A stretch of 64,000 nt of DNA from contig NZ_AP023423.1 of NCBI RefSeq assembly GCF_021654335.1, forward strand, positions 280,001 through 344,000, in the 5' to 3' direction. Each line of letters starts with the position of its first letter. Within the stretch, counting starts at the first letter, position 1. The translations under genes were made by a program, and so were the position numbers. This DNA is from Sideroxyarcus emersonii. GTDB lineage: Bacteria; Pseudomonadota; Gammaproteobacteria; Burkholderiales; Gallionellaceae. Below, one piece after another: positions 44,061-54,478 of the stretch. Below the pieces are notes generated by a model. The model was not told the origin of the DNA. It saw only the letters and a list, made by a program, of their open reading frames with translations, and made no database searches.

Positions 44061-44753
44061 TCAAGGTGTCTTTCGGCGGAACAGCAGGTCCCATACGCCG
44101 TGTCCCAGCTTGAGTCCGCGCTGCTCGAATTTGGTGAGCGGCCGATAGGCGGGACGGGGGGCGTAGGCGTCGGCGGTGTTCTGCAGCAATGGTTCGGCCG
44201 CCAGTACCGCCAGCATCTGCTCGGCGTAGTCCTGCCAGTCGGTGGCCAGATGGATGTACCCGCCGGGCTTGAGTTTATGCACCAGTTGCGCGATGAACGG
44301 CGACTGGATCAGGCGGCGCTTGTTGTGGCGCGCCTTGTGCCAGGGATCGGGAAAGAAGATGTGCGCCCCATCCAGGGTGTTGTCGCCGATCATGTCGCGC
44401 AGCACTTCCACGGCGTCGTGCTGGATGATGCGGATGTTGTCCAGTTGCTGGGCGTCGATCAGTTTGAGCAGGTTGCCCACGCCAGGCGAATGCACTTCCA
44501 GCGCAAGGTAGTCGTTCTCCGGATGTGCTTGCGCGATGGTTGCCGTGCTGTCGCCCATGCCGAACCCGATTTCCAGAATCTTCGGCGCAGCGCGTCCGAA
44601 AGCCTGGTCGAGGTTAAGCGGTTGCGCGACATAGTGAATGCCGAAGCGCGGCAACATCGTGTCGATGGCGCGTTGCTGTGCCGTCGATACGCGCCCCTGT
44701 CGCAGAACATAACTGCGGATGTGTCTTTTGCTGAGATCGGTGGTGTCGGTCAT
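44061..44753 (-). CDS. trmB: tRNA (guanine-46-N7)-methyltransferase
   Basis: 230 residues. The SAM-binding part [16 protein letters not shown] and the motif [18 protein letters not shown] are diagnostic of TrmB. The C-terminal [18 protein letters not shown] is the usual end. It follows thiG by 56 bases, a common betaproteobacterial order. Confidence 0.95.
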   Translation of the reverse strand: MTDTTDLSKRHIRSYVLRQGRVSTAQQRAIDTMLPRFGIHYVAQPLNLDQAFGRAAPKILEIGFGMGDSTATIAQAHPENDYLALEVHSPGVGNLLKLIDAQQLDNIRIIQHDAVEVLRDMIGDNTLDGAHIFFPDPWHKARHNKRRLIQSPFIAQLVHKLKPGGYIHLATDWQDYAEQMLAVLAAEPLLQNTADAYAPRPAYRPLTKFEQRGLKLGHGVWDLLFRRKTP

Positions 44754-44809
44754 CGGGATGGTCGTTCAGCCTCCCCCGGTCAGCGGGAAAGGCTGCCTGC
44801 AGGAATTTT

Positions 44810-45604
44810 TCAGGAGCGCGTCGAGGCGATGATACCTGCCGTCGGCGAACTCGGGCTGGCGCTGTAGAGCTTCTTCGGCATGCGTCCGGCCAGGAAGGCG
44901 CAGCGTCCCGCCTCCACCGCATGTTTCATTGCCGAAGCCATCAATACAGGTTGCTGTGCCGCAGCGATTGCGGTGTTCATCAGCACGCCGTGGCAGCCCA
45001 GCTCCATCGCGATCGCGGCATCGGAAGCGGTGCCGACGCCGGCATCCACGATCACGGGCACCTGCACGCGCTCCATGATCAGTTGCAGGTTCCACGGGTT
45101 GAGGATGCCCATGCCGGAGCCGATCAGCGAGGCCAGCGGCATGATGGCGACGCAACCGATGTCCTCCAGCTGCCTGGCGACGATGGGGTCGTCCGAGGTG
45201 TACACCATGACCTGGAAGCCTTCCGCCACCAGCGTCTTTGCCGCGGCGAGAGTCTCGATCACATTGGGATACAGCGATTGCGGGTCGCCCAGCACTTCCA
45301 GCTTGACCAGACTGTGCCCGTCCAGCAGTTCGCGCGCCAGGCGCAGGGTGCGTACTGCATCGTCCGCGGTATAGCAGCCGGCGGTGTTGGGCAACAGCGT
45401 GTATTTCGACGGCGGCAGGATTTCCAGCAGGCTGGGTTCGTTCGGGTTCTGGCCGATGTTGCTGCGACGGATCGCGATCGTGATGATTTCCGCGCCGCTG
45501 GCCTCGATCGCCGCTCTGGTTTCGGCGAAATCCTTGTATTTACCCGTGCCGACCAGCAAGCGTGAAGAGTAGTTTTTGCCGGCAATGACTAATTTGTCGT
45601 TCAT
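44810..45604 (-). CDS. thiG: thiazole synthase
   Basis: 264 residues. The Schiff-base lysine is in LVKLEVLGD, and the phosphate-binding loops [14 protein letters not shown] and [11 protein letters not shown] are present. Starts [23 protein letters not shown]. It makes the thiazole of thiamine with ThiS. It lies 77 bases after thiS in the same direction. Confidence 0.95.
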   Translation of the reverse strand: MNDKLVIAGKNYSSRLLVGTGKYKDFAETRAAIEASGAEIITIAIRRSNIGQNPNEPSLLEILPPSKYTLLPNTAGCYTADDAVRTLRLARELLDGHSLVKLEVLGDPQSLYPNVIETLAAAKTLVAEGFQVMVYTSDDPIVARQLEDIGCVAIMPLASLIGSGMGILNPWNLQLIMERVQVPVIVDAGVGTASDAAIAMELGCHGVLMNTAIAAAQQPVLMASAMKHAVEAGRCAFLAGRMPKKLYSASPSSPTAGIIASTRS

Positions 45605-45681
45605 GACCCTGTTCCTGAAGTAGATTGTTTGGCTATGCAAGCCGTCCGGCAGAAGTGCCGGATCGAGCTTCAAGCCGTTGG

Positions 45682-45894
45682 TTAGCCGCCACCGACCGCA
45701 ACCACGATTTCCAGTCGGTCTCCGTCCGACAGGAATTGGGCGGCGAAGGTGCTGCGCGGGACGATCTCGCCGTTACGCTCCAGCGCGATGCGCTTGCCGG
45801 CCAGTCCCATTTCCTTGATGAGAGCTTCGACGGTCGCTTCCGGGGGGAGTTGGCGCGGTTCGCCATTGACGCTGACGGTAATCACTTTGCTCAT
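45682..45894 (-). CDS. thiS: sulfur carrier protein ThiS
   Basis: 70 residues, ubiquitin-like, ending in VAVGGG so the Gly-Gly needed for thiocarboxylation is present. Opening [17 protein letters not shown] is typical. It is divergent from the tRNA gene, 38 bases away. No thiamine riboswitch precedes it. Confidence 0.93.
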   Translation of the reverse strand: MSKVITVSVNGEPRQLPPEATVEALIKEMGLAGKRIALERNGEIVPRSTFAAQFLSDGDRLEIVVAVGGG

Positions 45895-45905
45895 GTTGTC
45901 CGTGT

Positions 45906-45911
45906 TAGAAT
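45906..45911 (+). promoter_or_regulatory. likely -10 box of the tRNA-Gly gene
   Basis: tagaat lies 21 bases before the tRNA start, within gttagaatccgcg, a common form of -10 region in this window (compare 7264 and 40258). Confidence 0.4.
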
Positions 45912-45932
45912 CCGCGCCGCATTCTACTACAG

Positions 45933-46006
45933 GCGGGTGTAGTTCAATGGTAGAACGGCAGCTTCCCAAGCTGCATACGACGGTTCGATCCCGTTCACCC
46001 GCTCCA
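45933..46006 (+). tRNA. tRNA-Gly (anticodon CCC)
   Basis: 74 bases including the encoded CCA. The acceptor stem gcgggtg pairs with cacccgc, the D-loop is agttcaatggtag, the anticodon loop ttcccaa gives CCC, and the T arm is ggttcgatcc. Close in sequence to the E. coli CCC-decoding tRNA-Gly. Confidence 0.96.
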
Positions 46007-46347
46007 TCTGTTTAAATCCATTCTTTTTTCTTCATTCGACTGGCTCGAGGTGCTTTGCTGCGCCTGCTGTGCTGGTTGACGAATAATTGACAATTTCTTG
46101 ACGCCGGCTTGACGTGCCGGGTTTTAGCTGCGAGGATGCAGGCTAGTCTGCTTCCGGTACGCTAACTTGATGTAACTACTCGGGTATTTTGTTCCGGAGC
46201 CGGCGGAGGCCTTTATTGCGGCACTGGCTATGTCGAAGGTAAGGGGAAAAGTTTTGAAAGTTGTCGGGAAAGGGTGCGCCACACACATCATCAATTGCAG
46301 GGTGTGCGAGGCGCATTATTGTTAACTTGCTCAAGGAGGAGACTACT
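46007..46347 (+). promoter_or_regulatory. 340-base upstream region of ccoN
   Basis: A gene-free region. It contains ttgaca at 46087-46092 and two further ttgac copies (46099-46120 area), but no good -10 box at the usual spacing. No FNR box (TTGAT-N4-ATCAA) was found although such a site is common upstream of ccoN. An aaggagga ribosome site precedes the ccoN start. The rest is unassigned. Confidence 0.45.
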
Positions 46348-47781
46348 GTGGAAGCTACGCAAGCGACACCAGTAAAATACGATATGGAAGTCGTCCGATG
46401 GTTCACCATCGCGGCCGCCATATATGCGGTCGTAGGAACGTTGATCGGTGTATATATCGCATCGGAACTGGCGTTTCCGTTTTTGAATTTCGATATCCCC
46501 TACATCACCTTCGGACGTCTGCGTCCCCTGCATACCAATGCGGTGATCTTTGCCTTTGGTGGCTGCGTGTTGATGGGAACCGGCTTTTACATGGTGCAGC
46601 GGACCGGCGGCACCAAGCTGTGGAGTAATAGCCTGGCCTGGTTCACCTTCTGGGGATGGAATCTGATCATCGTTCTGGCTGTGATCACGCTGCCGCTGGG
46701 GATGACCCAGGGCAAGGAATACGCCGAACTGGAATGGCCCATCGATATCCTGATTGCGGTGGTCTGGCTTTCCTTCGGATTGAATCACATCATGACCGTG
46801 GCGATCCGCAAGACTTCGCATATCTATGTTTCGAACTGGTTCACCATGGGGATGATCGTGATGATCACCTACCTGCATGTGGTAAACAGCTTGTGCATCC
46901 CGGTCAGTCTGACCAACTCCTTCTCCATTTTTACCGGTGTGCAAGATGCCATGGTGCAATGGTGGTGGGGCCATAATGCGGTCGGCTTCTACCTGACAGG
47001 CGGTTTCCTGGGCATCATGTACTACTTCGTGCCCAAACAGGCAGGCCGCCCGGTGTTCTCCTATCGCCTATCCGTACTGCACTTCTGGGCGCTGACCTTC
47101 GGCTACGTCTGGCTGGGTGCGCACCACTTGCAATACACCGCGCTGCCTGACTGGACCGGCTCGCTGGGCGCGGCCGTTTCTCTGGCGATGATCATCCCGT
47201 CCTGGGGCGGTGCGATGAACGGCATGATGACGCTGTCCGGCGCCTGGGACCGTCTGCGTACAGACTATATCCTGCGCTTCCTGGTCGTGGCGCTGGCGTT
47301 CTACGCCATGTCCACTTTCGAAGGTCCAGTGATGTCCATCAAGACCGTCAACGCCTTGTCCCACTATACCGACTGGACTGTTGGCCACGTGCACTCCGGC
47401 GCACTGGGCTGGATGGCGATGGTTGCCTACGGCGCGATGTACCACATGATCAAGAAACTGTGGGGCGTGGACAGGATGTATTCCGACAACCTGGTAAATG
47501 TCCATTTCTGGCTGGCGACGATCGGCACCGTGGTGTACATCGTGGCGATGTGGGTTTCCGGAATCATGCAGGGCCTGATGTGGCGCGACTATGACGAATA
47601 CGGCACATTGACCTACACCTTCGTTGAGTCGGTATCCGCCATGCACCCGTACTATGCGATGCGCGCAGTGGGCGGCCTGATCTTCAACATCGGCGCCTGG
47701 GTTGCCCTGTTCAATATCGTGATGACCGTGCGTCAGGCGAGCGCTCTGCGCTCATCCAGCGCCGTTCCTGCTAAAGCATAA
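46348..47781 (+). CDS. ccoN: cbb3 cytochrome c oxidase subunit I
   Basis: 477 residues with 12 membrane segments. The heme and Cu-B histidines are recognisable: [14 protein letters not shown] (low-spin heme ligand), [15 protein letters not shown] (Cu-B site), [12 protein letters not shown] and [17 protein letters not shown]. Start is GTG 46348 with aaggagga seven bases upstream. It reduces oxygen with high affinity in the inner membrane. Followed by ccoO after 10 bases. Confidence 0.97.
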   Translation: MEATQATPVKYDMEVVRWFTIAAAIYAVVGTLIGVYIASELAFPFLNFDIPYITFGRLRPLHTNAVIFAFGGCVLMGTGFYMVQRTGGTKLWSNSLAWFTFWGWNLIIVLAVITLPLGMTQGKEYAELEWPIDILIAVVWLSFGLNHIMTVAIRKTSHIYVSNWFTMGMIVMITYLHVVNSLCIPVSLTNSFSIFTGVQDAMVQWWWGHNAVGFYLTGGFLGIMYYFVPKQAGRPVFSYRLSVLHFWALTFGYVWLGAHHLQYTALPDWTGSLGAAVSLAMIIPSWGGAMNGMMTLSGAWDRLRTDYILRFLVVALAFYAMSTFEGPVMSIKTVNALSHYTDWTVGHVHSGALGWMAMVAYGAMYHMIKKLWGVDRMYSDNLVNVHFWLATIGTVVYIVAMWVSGIMQGLMWRDYDEYGTLTYTFVESVSAMHPYYAMRAVGGLIFNIGAWVALFNIVMTVRQASALRSSSAVPAKA

Positions 47782-47791
47782 GGAGTGTGAA

Positions 47792-48589
47792 ATGTCTGAT
47801 CACGACAAAATCTATTCGACCAAATTTCAGGACAAGATCGAGCGCAGCACGGTTCTGATGTTTGTAATGACGGCGATCGCTGTGGCGATCGGCGGTATTG
47901 TGGAAATCGTGCCGTTGTTCTACCTGCCAAACACCGCGATGAGCGGCGGGGATGGCACCTACAACGGCACAGCCCACAAGGATAAAAGCGGCAACGTGAT
48001 TCCGATGGACAAGATCGTCTGGAATCCAGCCACTTCGGCACACAAGACGCTGGAAGACTGGCAGCCCGGCGACGGAGTCCGTCCATACAAACCGCTGGAA
48101 CTGGCCGGCCGCAATATCTACATCCGCGAAGGCTGTTTCCTGTGCCATTCACAGATGATCCGTCCGTTCCGCGATGAGAAGGACCGCTACGGCCACTATT
48201 CGATTGCCGAGGAGTCCATGTACGACCATACCTACCAGTGGGGTTCCAAGCGAACCGGTCCCGACCTGGCCCGCGTCGGCGGCAAGTATTCGGATGAATG
48301 GCATCGCCGCCACCTGAGCTATCCGCGCGAAGTGGTACCTGAGTCGGTCATGCCGAACTACTTCTGGCTGGCCAACAACAAGGTGGATGTGGCGGAGACC
48401 GTGCAAACCATGAAGGTCCTGACCATCATGCCGTTCAATCCTATTCCGAAGACCATCTATACGGATGCCTACATCGACGGCGCAGCCGCCCAGCTGGAAG
48501 GCAAGACCGAACTGGAGGCCTTGATTGCTTACCTGCAGGGTTTGGGTAACCACATCAAATTCGAGGAAGGTGTGAACTACCGTGACTAA
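47792..48589 (+). CDS. ccoO: cbb3 oxidase subunit II, mono-heme cytochrome c
   Basis: 265 residues. One N-terminal membrane helix (about 24-45), then the heme site CLFCHSQMIRPF near residue 115 and the Met ligand region (VMPNYFWL). Passes electrons from CcoP to CcoN. It overlaps ccoQ by 8 bases. Confidence 0.95.
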   Translation: MSDHDKIYSTKFQDKIERSTVLMFVMTAIAVAIGGIVEIVPLFYLPNTAMSGGDGTYNGTAHKDKSGNVIPMDKIVWNPATSAHKTLEDWQPGDGVRPYKPLELAGRNIYIREGCFLCHSQMIRPFRDEKDRYGHYSIAEESMYDHTYQWGSKRTGPDLARVGGKYSDEWHRRHLSYPREVVPESVMPNYFWLANNKVDVAETVQTMKVLTIMPFNPIPKTIYTDAYIDGAAAQLEGKTELEALIAYLQGLGNHIKFEEGVNYRD

Positions 48590-48791
48590 GCTGATGGGAT
48601 ACCTTGGCATGGATATAGAAGCCATGAGCGCGAACGACTGGCTGGGCGTGTTCTTCGTCCTGGTTTCGGCGATAGGCATGGTGGCGGTCTATTACATGGT
48701 ATTCCGTCCGGCTAACAAGGCCGCGTTCGAGTCCCAGCGCAGTATGGCGCTGGATGACGAAGACCATATAAATGTGGGAGAAAAAAGATGA
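48582..48791 (+). CDS. ccoQ: cbb3 oxidase subunit CcoQ/FixQ
   Basis: 69 residues with one membrane helix (WLGVFFVLVSAIGMVAVYYMVF). Start is GTG 48582 inside the end of ccoO. The small subunit stabilises the core complex. It overlaps ccoP by 4 bases (ATGA). Confidence 0.85.
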   Translation: MTKLMGYLGMDIEAMSANDWLGVFFVLVSAIGMVAVYYMVFRPANKAAFESQRSMALDDEDHINVGEKR

Positions 48792-49693
48792 GTGATAAAC
48801 ACGATGCAGGTGGCGTGCCGACAACCGGTCACGTTTGGGACGATGATCTGGCGGACCTGGCCAATCAGCCGCCGAAGTGGTGGATGCTGGGCCTGACAGC
48901 CAGTGCGATCTGGTGTGTGGTGTATTTCCTGTACTATCCGTCCATCCCGGTTTCCAATGCGCATGGTTTCTTCAAAGGGGTCGGCGGCTGGACTGCGATC
49001 ACCGAGATGGAAGCGGACAAGAGCCTGGTGGACGAAGTGCGCGGCAAATATGAAGCCAAGCTGAAGGACATGATGCCGGCGGCGATCCTGGCGGACAGCG
49101 AATTGACGGAATACGTAACGCGTTCCGGCAAGGTGCTGTTTGGCGACAACTGTGCCGCCTGCCACGGCCAGAACGGCGTGGGCACGATAGACAAACAGGG
49201 ATTGTTTGCTCCCATCCTGCGTGACGACGACTGGTTGTATGGTGGCAAGATCGACGATATATACACATCCATCGTCGGCGGTCGCCAAGGCATGATGACT
49301 CCGCACAAGGGTGTACTGTCTGACCAGCAGATCGAGGACGTGGCCAAGTGGGTCAAGGCAAGCAGCGAAGGCAAGGGTGATGATGCCGAGGTTGCCGCTG
49401 GCAAAAAGGTATTCCAGACCAGTGACTGCACCGCTTGCCATGGTCCCGATGGGAAAGGTATCCAGGCGATGGGTTCTGCCAACCTGACCGACAAGGTCTG
49501 GCGCTTTGACGGATCGCTGGAAGGCATCAAACAGACCATCGCGTATGGCGTGAATGCCGGCCCCGATTCGCGTATCGCAGTGATGCCGTCCTTCCAGGCG
49601 GCAGGCAAATTGAGCGATGCCGAGATGAAGAAGCTGGCGGTTTATGTATACAAATTCGGCGGTGGCCAGGCCGACACTCCCGCAGCCAAGTAA
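48788..49693 (+). CDS. ccoP: cbb3 oxidase subunit III, di-heme cytochrome c
   Basis: 301 residues. N-terminal part has one or two hydrophobic segments with PPKWWMLG, the usual CcoP start. Two heme motifs follow: CAACHGQNG and CTACHGPDGKG, with Met ligands in QGMMTPHKG and VMPSFQ. Accepts electrons from soluble or bc1-linked cytochromes. Confidence 0.96.
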   Translation: MSDKHDAGGVPTTGHVWDDDLADLANQPPKWWMLGLTASAIWCVVYFLYYPSIPVSNAHGFFKGVGGWTAITEMEADKSLVDEVRGKYEAKLKDMMPAAILADSELTEYVTRSGKVLFGDNCAACHGQNGVGTIDKQGLFAPILRDDDWLYGGKIDDIYTSIVGGRQGMMTPHKGVLSDQQIEDVAKWVKASSEGKGDDAEVAAGKKVFQTSDCTACHGPDGKGIQAMGSANLTDKVWRFDGSLEGIKQTIAYGVNAGPDSRIAVMPSFQAAGKLSDAEMKKLAVYVYKFGGGQADTPAAK

Positions 49694-49754
49694 ATCTGCC
49701 TCAGTCTGCACGGGATGACCGTGCAGACGTTTACTAACAGAAGGAGTAAATGAG

Positions 49755-49874
49755 ATGAATCATGATATGGTTTTCTGGGGTGTGATCATCAGTGTCGCAG
49801 GTTCCGCCCTGGTGGTAGTCTGGTTGTTCTACATGGCATATCGCAACGCCACCAAGGATAAGGACAAGAAATAA
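49755..49874 (+). CDS. 39-residue membrane peptide at the end of ccoNOQP
   Basis: MNHDMVFWGVIISVAGSALV begins a single-helix peptide that ends in a lysine-rich tail (ATKDKDKK). An aaggag ribosome site lies 7 bases upstream and a strong terminator 10 bases downstream. It may be a small accessory subunit of the oxidase, comparable in size to CcoM-type peptides. Homology was not established. Confidence 0.7.
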   Translation: MNHDMVFWGVIISVAGSALVVVWLFYMAYRNATKDKDKK

Positions 49875-49884
49875 GCAAGAAGGG

Positions 49885-49917
49885 AAAAGGAGGAGAGAAC
49901 GACTCTCCTCCTTTTTT
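49885..49917 (+). terminator. terminator of the ccoNOQP operon
   Basis: aaaaggaggagag and ctctcctcctttt form a perfect 13-bp stem with a 5-base loop and end in a T-run. It separates the structural genes from ccoGHIS. Confidence 0.93.
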
Positions 49918-50036
49918 CATAGGGCACAAGGTACTTGCGCATCGGCTCTGTGTTGGTGAATGCTGCGAACCGATCCGGAAGTATTTTATTCTCGGAATTA
50001 AAAAATCAGCAGTCAATAAATATTTGGAGAGAGATT

Positions 50037-51467
50037 GTGAATGGCGAAGCAGACAAGAAAGAGATTGGCACCGTCACGACCATCTATCACGAGTTCGAGT
50101 CGTGGAAGGTCAATCGGGGCGAAAAGACCATCCATGCCAAGCGCATGCCCGGCTTCTTCCGTACGGTAAAGAACTATACTCAGCTCGGGCTCTGGCTTCC
50201 TTTCTTCCTGTTTCCCTATCTGCGCTGGAACGGCAAACAGGCGATATTGTTCGACATCCAGAACCGCCAGTTCCATTTCTTCAATCTGACGGTGTTGCCG
50301 CAGGATATCTGGATGCTGTCGCTGGTGTTGCTGATGGCGGCGATGACGCTGTTTGCCGTGACATCGGTCGCTTCGCGCGTATGGTGTGGTTTCTTCTGTT
50401 TCCAGACCGCCTGGACCGATTGGTTCACCTGGATCGAAGACAAGATCGAGGGCAATCCGCTCGCGCGGCGTAAGCTGGATGACGCGCCATTGAGTGTCGA
50501 CAAGATCCGGAAGAAAGGCATCAAGCACGCGATCTGGATGCTGATCGCCCTGCTCACCGGCATCAGCTTTTCGATCTGGTTCGTCGACGCATTCGACTAT
50601 TGGAACAACCTGGTTCACCTCAACTTGCCGAAGGTGGGCTGGGTGGTCCTTGCCATGTTCTTCTTTGGCACCTATATCCTGGCAGGTTTCCTGCGTGAGC
50701 AGGCCTGTATCTGGCTGTGTCCCTATGCGCGGATCCAGGGGGTCATGACGGATGCGCAAACCATCCTGCCCACATACGATGCCAAACGCGGCGAACCGCG
50801 AGGCAAGTTGCGCCGCGGTGGTGAGGCGGTCGCACAGCAAGGTGACTGCATCGACTGCTTCCAGTGTGTGCAGGTCTGTCCGACCGGCGTCGATATCCGG
50901 GATGGTCAACAGTTGGGGTGCATCACTTGCGGCCTCTGCCTGGATGCTTGCGACAGCGTCATGGACAAGATCGGCAAACCGCGCGGGTTGATCCGCTATG
51001 CTTCGCTGGACGAGCTGTCCGGCAAGCAGGCGCGGAAGATGTATCAGCACCCGCGCACATTCGTATATGTAGGCATCATCCTGATCGCTCTGTCCGGGAT
51101 CGTTTACGGGTTGACCCACCTGGGCGCGATGACGCTGAGGGTGATTCCGGAACGCCAGCCCCTGTTCGTCATCATGAGTGACGGATCGATCCAGAACAAG
51201 TACGATTTCAAGGTACTCAACAAGACCGATAAGGATATCCATGTCCGGGTTTCGGCCGAGGGAGGGGTGCCCGGTCAGGTGATCATCGGTGCCGAAGAAA
51301 ATCCCATCACCCATCATGGTCGCGGCACTTCGTTTACCATCTTCGTCAAGGCACCCGGCCAGAACGTCAAGCAGGAGGTGACGCCGATCGAATTCAGGGT
51401 GGAAGGAGTGGAAGATCCGGGCATATCCGCCGAGTACACCAGCAACTTCAATGGCCCGAAACATTAA
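50037..51467 (+). CDS. ccoG: cbb3 assembly protein CcoG (RdxA/FixG), polyferredoxin
   Basis: 476 residues. Five membrane helices with a WCGFFCFQTAWTD segment, then two 4Fe-4S motifs (CIDCFQCVQVCP and CITCGLCLDACD) and a C-terminal Ig-like domain. Reduces copper for oxidase assembly. Start is GTG 50037 with ggag seven bases upstream; ATG and GTG codons further up lack ribosome sites. Confidence 0.94.
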   Translation: MNGEADKKEIGTVTTIYHEFESWKVNRGEKTIHAKRMPGFFRTVKNYTQLGLWLPFFLFPYLRWNGKQAILFDIQNRQFHFFNLTVLPQDIWMLSLVLLMAAMTLFAVTSVASRVWCGFFCFQTAWTDWFTWIEDKIEGNPLARRKLDDAPLSVDKIRKKGIKHAIWMLIALLTGISFSIWFVDAFDYWNNLVHLNLPKVGWVVLAMFFFGTYILAGFLREQACIWLCPYARIQGVMTDAQTILPTYDAKRGEPRGKLRRGGEAVAQQGDCIDCFQCVQVCPTGVDIRDGQQLGCITCGLCLDACDSVMDKIGKPRGLIRYASLDELSGKQARKMYQHPRTFVYVGIILIALSGIVYGLTHLGAMTLRVIPERQPLFVIMSDGSIQNKYDFKVLNKTDKDIHVRVSAEGGVPGQVIIGAEENPITHHGRGTSFTIFVKAPGQNVKQEVTPIEFRVEGVEDPGISAEYTSNFNGPKH

Positions 51468-51480
51468 CAGGAGCGACGAA

Positions 51481-51990
51481 ATGATTTCACAAGGCAATAA
51501 ATCCGGACTGCGCAATCCCTGGGTGTGGGGCATGCTGGCGTTGATCGTGATCGTGCTGTCGGTCAATGCGACCTTTGTCTGGTTCGCCACCAAAGGGACT
51601 CGCTCGGCCCTGGTCGAGCGCGACTACAAGACCGGTGACCGCCAGTCGAACGAGTCGTTGCTGAGCGAACTCAGGATGCAGCATCAATTGGCATGGCAAA
51701 CGGAGATCAAGAAGCCGGAATCCGTGGTTGTGGGAACGCCGGCGACATACCAGATCGCTGTGCAAGACCGTGATGGCAAGCCGGTGAGCGGGAACATGGA
51801 GGTGGTGTCATATCGTGCATCCGATGCCAGCCAGGACTTCTCCACGCCATTCCGGGAGGTGGCTCCGGGCCGTTACCAGGGGTATATCAATTTCCCGCTC
51901 AAAGGCTATTGGGAGTTGCATATTCGCGTCCAGCGCGGTGAGGAACGGTTCGGTGTCGACACTGAAAAGTTCATGGTCTCCGCATCTTAA
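51481..51990 (+). CDS. ccoH: cbb3 assembly protein CcoH/FixH
   Basis: 169 residues. One N-terminal membrane helix (WVWGMLALIVIVLSVNATFVWF) and a periplasmic beta domain with FREVAPGRYQGYINFPLKGYW, typical of FixH. aggag lies seven bases before the ATG. Sits between ccoG and ccoI. Confidence 0.88.
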   Translation: MISQGNKSGLRNPWVWGMLALIVIVLSVNATFVWFATKGTRSALVERDYKTGDRQSNESLLSELRMQHQLAWQTEIKKPESVVVGTPATYQIAVQDRDGKPVSGNMEVVSYRASDASQDFSTPFREVAPGRYQGYINFPLKGYWELHIRVQRGEERFGVDTEKFMVSAS

Positions 51991-52009
51991 TTAGCAGCAG
52001 GTTTGCACG

Positions 52010-54469
52010 ATGCAGCGTAGCCATCCTGCCGCAGGCGGCTGCTTTCATTGCGGGTTGCCGATCCCGCCGGAGGCTGATTTCCATGCCAGACTGGATGATG
52101 CCGAACGGGATTTCTGCTGTTTCGGCTGTCAGTCCGTGAGCGCTGCCATCTACGAAGCCGGGCTGCAGGGCTATTACCAGCGTACGCCGGAAGGCGTGCT
52201 GCTCGCGCCCCCTCCGGAGCTGCCCAAAGACATCGAAATCTACGATTTCGACGAAGTCCAGCAGGAGTTCACGACCTGTTCCGGCGACATCCGCGATATT
52301 CATCTGCTGGTCGAGGGCATCCACTGTGCAGCCTGTGTCTGGCTGATCGAACGGGGGCTGCAGCGCGTTCCCGGCGTGCAGTCTGCCGATGTCAATCTGG
52401 CCGCGAAACGCCTGCATCTGCGCTGGGACAACAAACAGAGCAAACTTTCCGATCTGATCCGGGCACTGGCCAGGATCGGTTATGCCGCGGTTCCTTATGA
52501 TCCGGAAAGTGCGGAAGGCGCAATCAAGAAGAGCAACCGGGCCATGCTCTACCGCCTGTTTTTCGCAGGCTTTGCCATGATGAACATGATGTGGATCGCC
52601 ATCGCGTTGTACAGCGGTGCGGATCATGACGAGTTCCGCCAGTTCTTCCACTGGATCGGGCTTGCCCTGGCGACGCCCACATTGCTGTATTCGGGATATC
52701 CGTTCTTCCGCGGTGCGATGGGGGGATTGCGCGGCGGCCACCTCACCATGGATCTGCCCATCGCAATCGGTCTGACCGTCACCTATGCCTATTCGCTGTA
52801 CGTCACGGTGACGCGTAGCGCGATAGGCGAAGTATATTTTGACACCGTCACCAACCTGATTTTCGTGATCCTGATCGGACGTTATCTGGAGGGGATGTTC
52901 CGCCATCAGGCGGTGTCCGCCACCAAGCGCCTGATGGAACTGCAGCCGCGCGTCGCCATCGTCATGCGTGACGGGCAGGAGCAGATGACCCCGATACGCG
53001 GCGTGAAGCCGGGCGATCATGTGTTGATCAAGCCCGGCTACAAAGTGCCGGTCGACGGCGTGGTGCTGGAGGGGCACAGCGCGATCGACGAAGCCATGCT
53101 GAGCGGGGAGTCCGCGCCGCAGAACAAGGCGGCGGGTGCGCAAGTTTATGCGGGCACGGTGAACACGAACGGCGCATTGCTGGTGGAAGTGCGTGCGCAA
53201 CTGCAGGACACCACCCTGGCCAAGATCATCCGGCTGGTCGAGGAGGCGCAATCGTCCAAGGCTCCCATCCAGCGCCTGGCGGATACCATCGTGCCGTGGT
53301 TCGTGCTGGTCACGCTGGTCTGTGCGACGATCACCTTCTTCATCTGGAACAGCCACGATTTCGAGATCGCGCTGATGGCGGCCACTTCGGTGCTCATCAT
53401 CACTTGCCCCTGTGCGCTGGGCATGGCGACGCCCATGTCTATCGCCGTGGCATCCGGGCTGGGGGCCAAACACGGCATCCTGGTCAAGAACGGCCTGGTG
53501 CTGGAGACGCTGTCCAAGGTCACGCATTTCGTGTTCGACAAGACCGGGACGTTGACCGAAGGCAGGATGAGCGTGGCACAGGTGCATGTGGCGGCAGGGT
53601 GCGATGAGGAGGAGGTGCTGCGGCATGCCGCAGCAGCGGAACGATACAGCGAACACAGTCTGGCCAAGGCCATCGTGGCTGAGACCGAAGCGCGGCAACT
53701 GCCTTATCGCGATCTGTCGTCCTCCGGCTTCCGGGCGACAGCGGGGCTGGGAGTTGCAGCAATGGTGGCGGGCAGGGCAGTGACGATGGGCAGCGCGGAA
53801 TGGCTGGTGCGGCAGGGCATCGCGCTCGACCCGGCATTGCAGGCGATCGCGCATGACTTGGAAAAGCAGGCGATGAGCTGCGTATATATGGCCCGGGACG
53901 GCAGGCATGTGGCCATCATTGCTCTGGCAGACAAGTTGCGCAGCGATGCCCGGCAATTGATCGACGCGCTGCGCGCGTCGGGCATCACCATGATCCTGTT
54001 GAGCGGAGATCGCAGGCCGGTGGCCGAAGCGGTCGCGCGCCAGCTCGGCGGCATGGAGGTGATCGCCGAGGTGTTGCCGCAGGACAAGGACCAGGTGATC
54101 CAGCGCATGCAGCAAGGCGGCGCGGTAGTGGCGATGGTGGGCGACGGCATCAACGATGCCCCCGCGCTGATCAGGGCCGATGTCGGTATCGCGCTGGGGT
54201 CAGGTACCGACGTGTCGGTGGAGAGCGCCGACATTGTGCTGATGTACAACGAACTGGACAAGGTGCGTCAGGCCACGCTGCTGTCGCAACGCACCTTGCG
54301 CACCATCAAGCAGAACATCGGGCTATCGTTCGTGTATAACGCCATCATGGTGCCGCTGGCAATGATGGCGAAAGTCAGTCCGCTGGTGGCGGCGATCAGC
54401 ATGCCGATCAGTTCGCTGGTCGTGATCGGCAATGCGGCGCGCATTCGGACATTATTCAACAAGCAGTGA
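52010..54469 (+). CDS. ccoI: copper P-type ATPase CcoI/FixI
   Basis: 819 residues. N-terminal CFHCGLP and FCCFGCQSV cysteines, an HMA domain with GIHCAACVW near residue 103, the CPC metal site at 466-468 (TCPCALGMATP), phosphorylation site at Asp510 (DKTGTLTEG) and GDGINDAPAL. Delivers copper for the cbb3 active site. Confidence 0.96.
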   Translation: MQRSHPAAGGCFHCGLPIPPEADFHARLDDAERDFCCFGCQSVSAAIYEAGLQGYYQRTPEGVLLAPPPELPKDIEIYDFDEVQQEFTTCSGDIRDIHLLVEGIHCAACVWLIERGLQRVPGVQSADVNLAAKRLHLRWDNKQSKLSDLIRALARIGYAAVPYDPESAEGAIKKSNRAMLYRLFFAGFAMMNMMWIAIALYSGADHDEFRQFFHWIGLALATPTLLYSGYPFFRGAMGGLRGGHLTMDLPIAIGLTVTYAYSLYVTVTRSAIGEVYFDTVTNLIFVILIGRYLEGMFRHQAVSATKRLMELQPRVAIVMRDGQEQMTPIRGVKPGDHVLIKPGYKVPVDGVVLEGHSAIDEAMLSGESAPQNKAAGAQVYAGTVNTNGALLVEVRAQLQDTTLAKIIRLVEEAQSSKAPIQRLADTIVPWFVLVTLVCATITFFIWNSHDFEIALMAATSVLIITCPCALGMATPMSIAVASGLGAKHGILVKNGLVLETLSKVTHFVFDKTGTLTEGRMSVAQVHVAAGCDEEEVLRHAAAAERYSEHSLAKAIVAETEARQLPYRDLSSSGFRATAGLGVAAMVAGRAVTMGSAEWLVRQGIALDPALQAIAHDLEKQAMSCVYMARDGRHVAIIALADKLRSDARQLIDALRASGITMILLSGDRRPVAEAVARQLGGMEVIAEVLPQDKDQVIQRMQQGGAVVAMVGDGINDAPALIRADVGIALGSGTDVSVESADIVLMYNELDKVRQATLLSQRTLRTIKQNIGLSFVYNAIMVPLAMMAKVSPLVAAISMPISSLVVIGNAARIRTLFNKQ

Positions 54470-54478
54470 GGTGACGCG

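Noticed and set aside
45682..45960. Thiamine riboswitch upstream of thiS
   Set aside because: Only 38 bases separate thiS from the tRNA gene and no CTGAGA-type core is present.
46007..46347. FNR box upstream of ccoN (acttgatgtaactactc)
   Set aside because: Only the left half resembles TTGAT; the right half does not match ATCAA.
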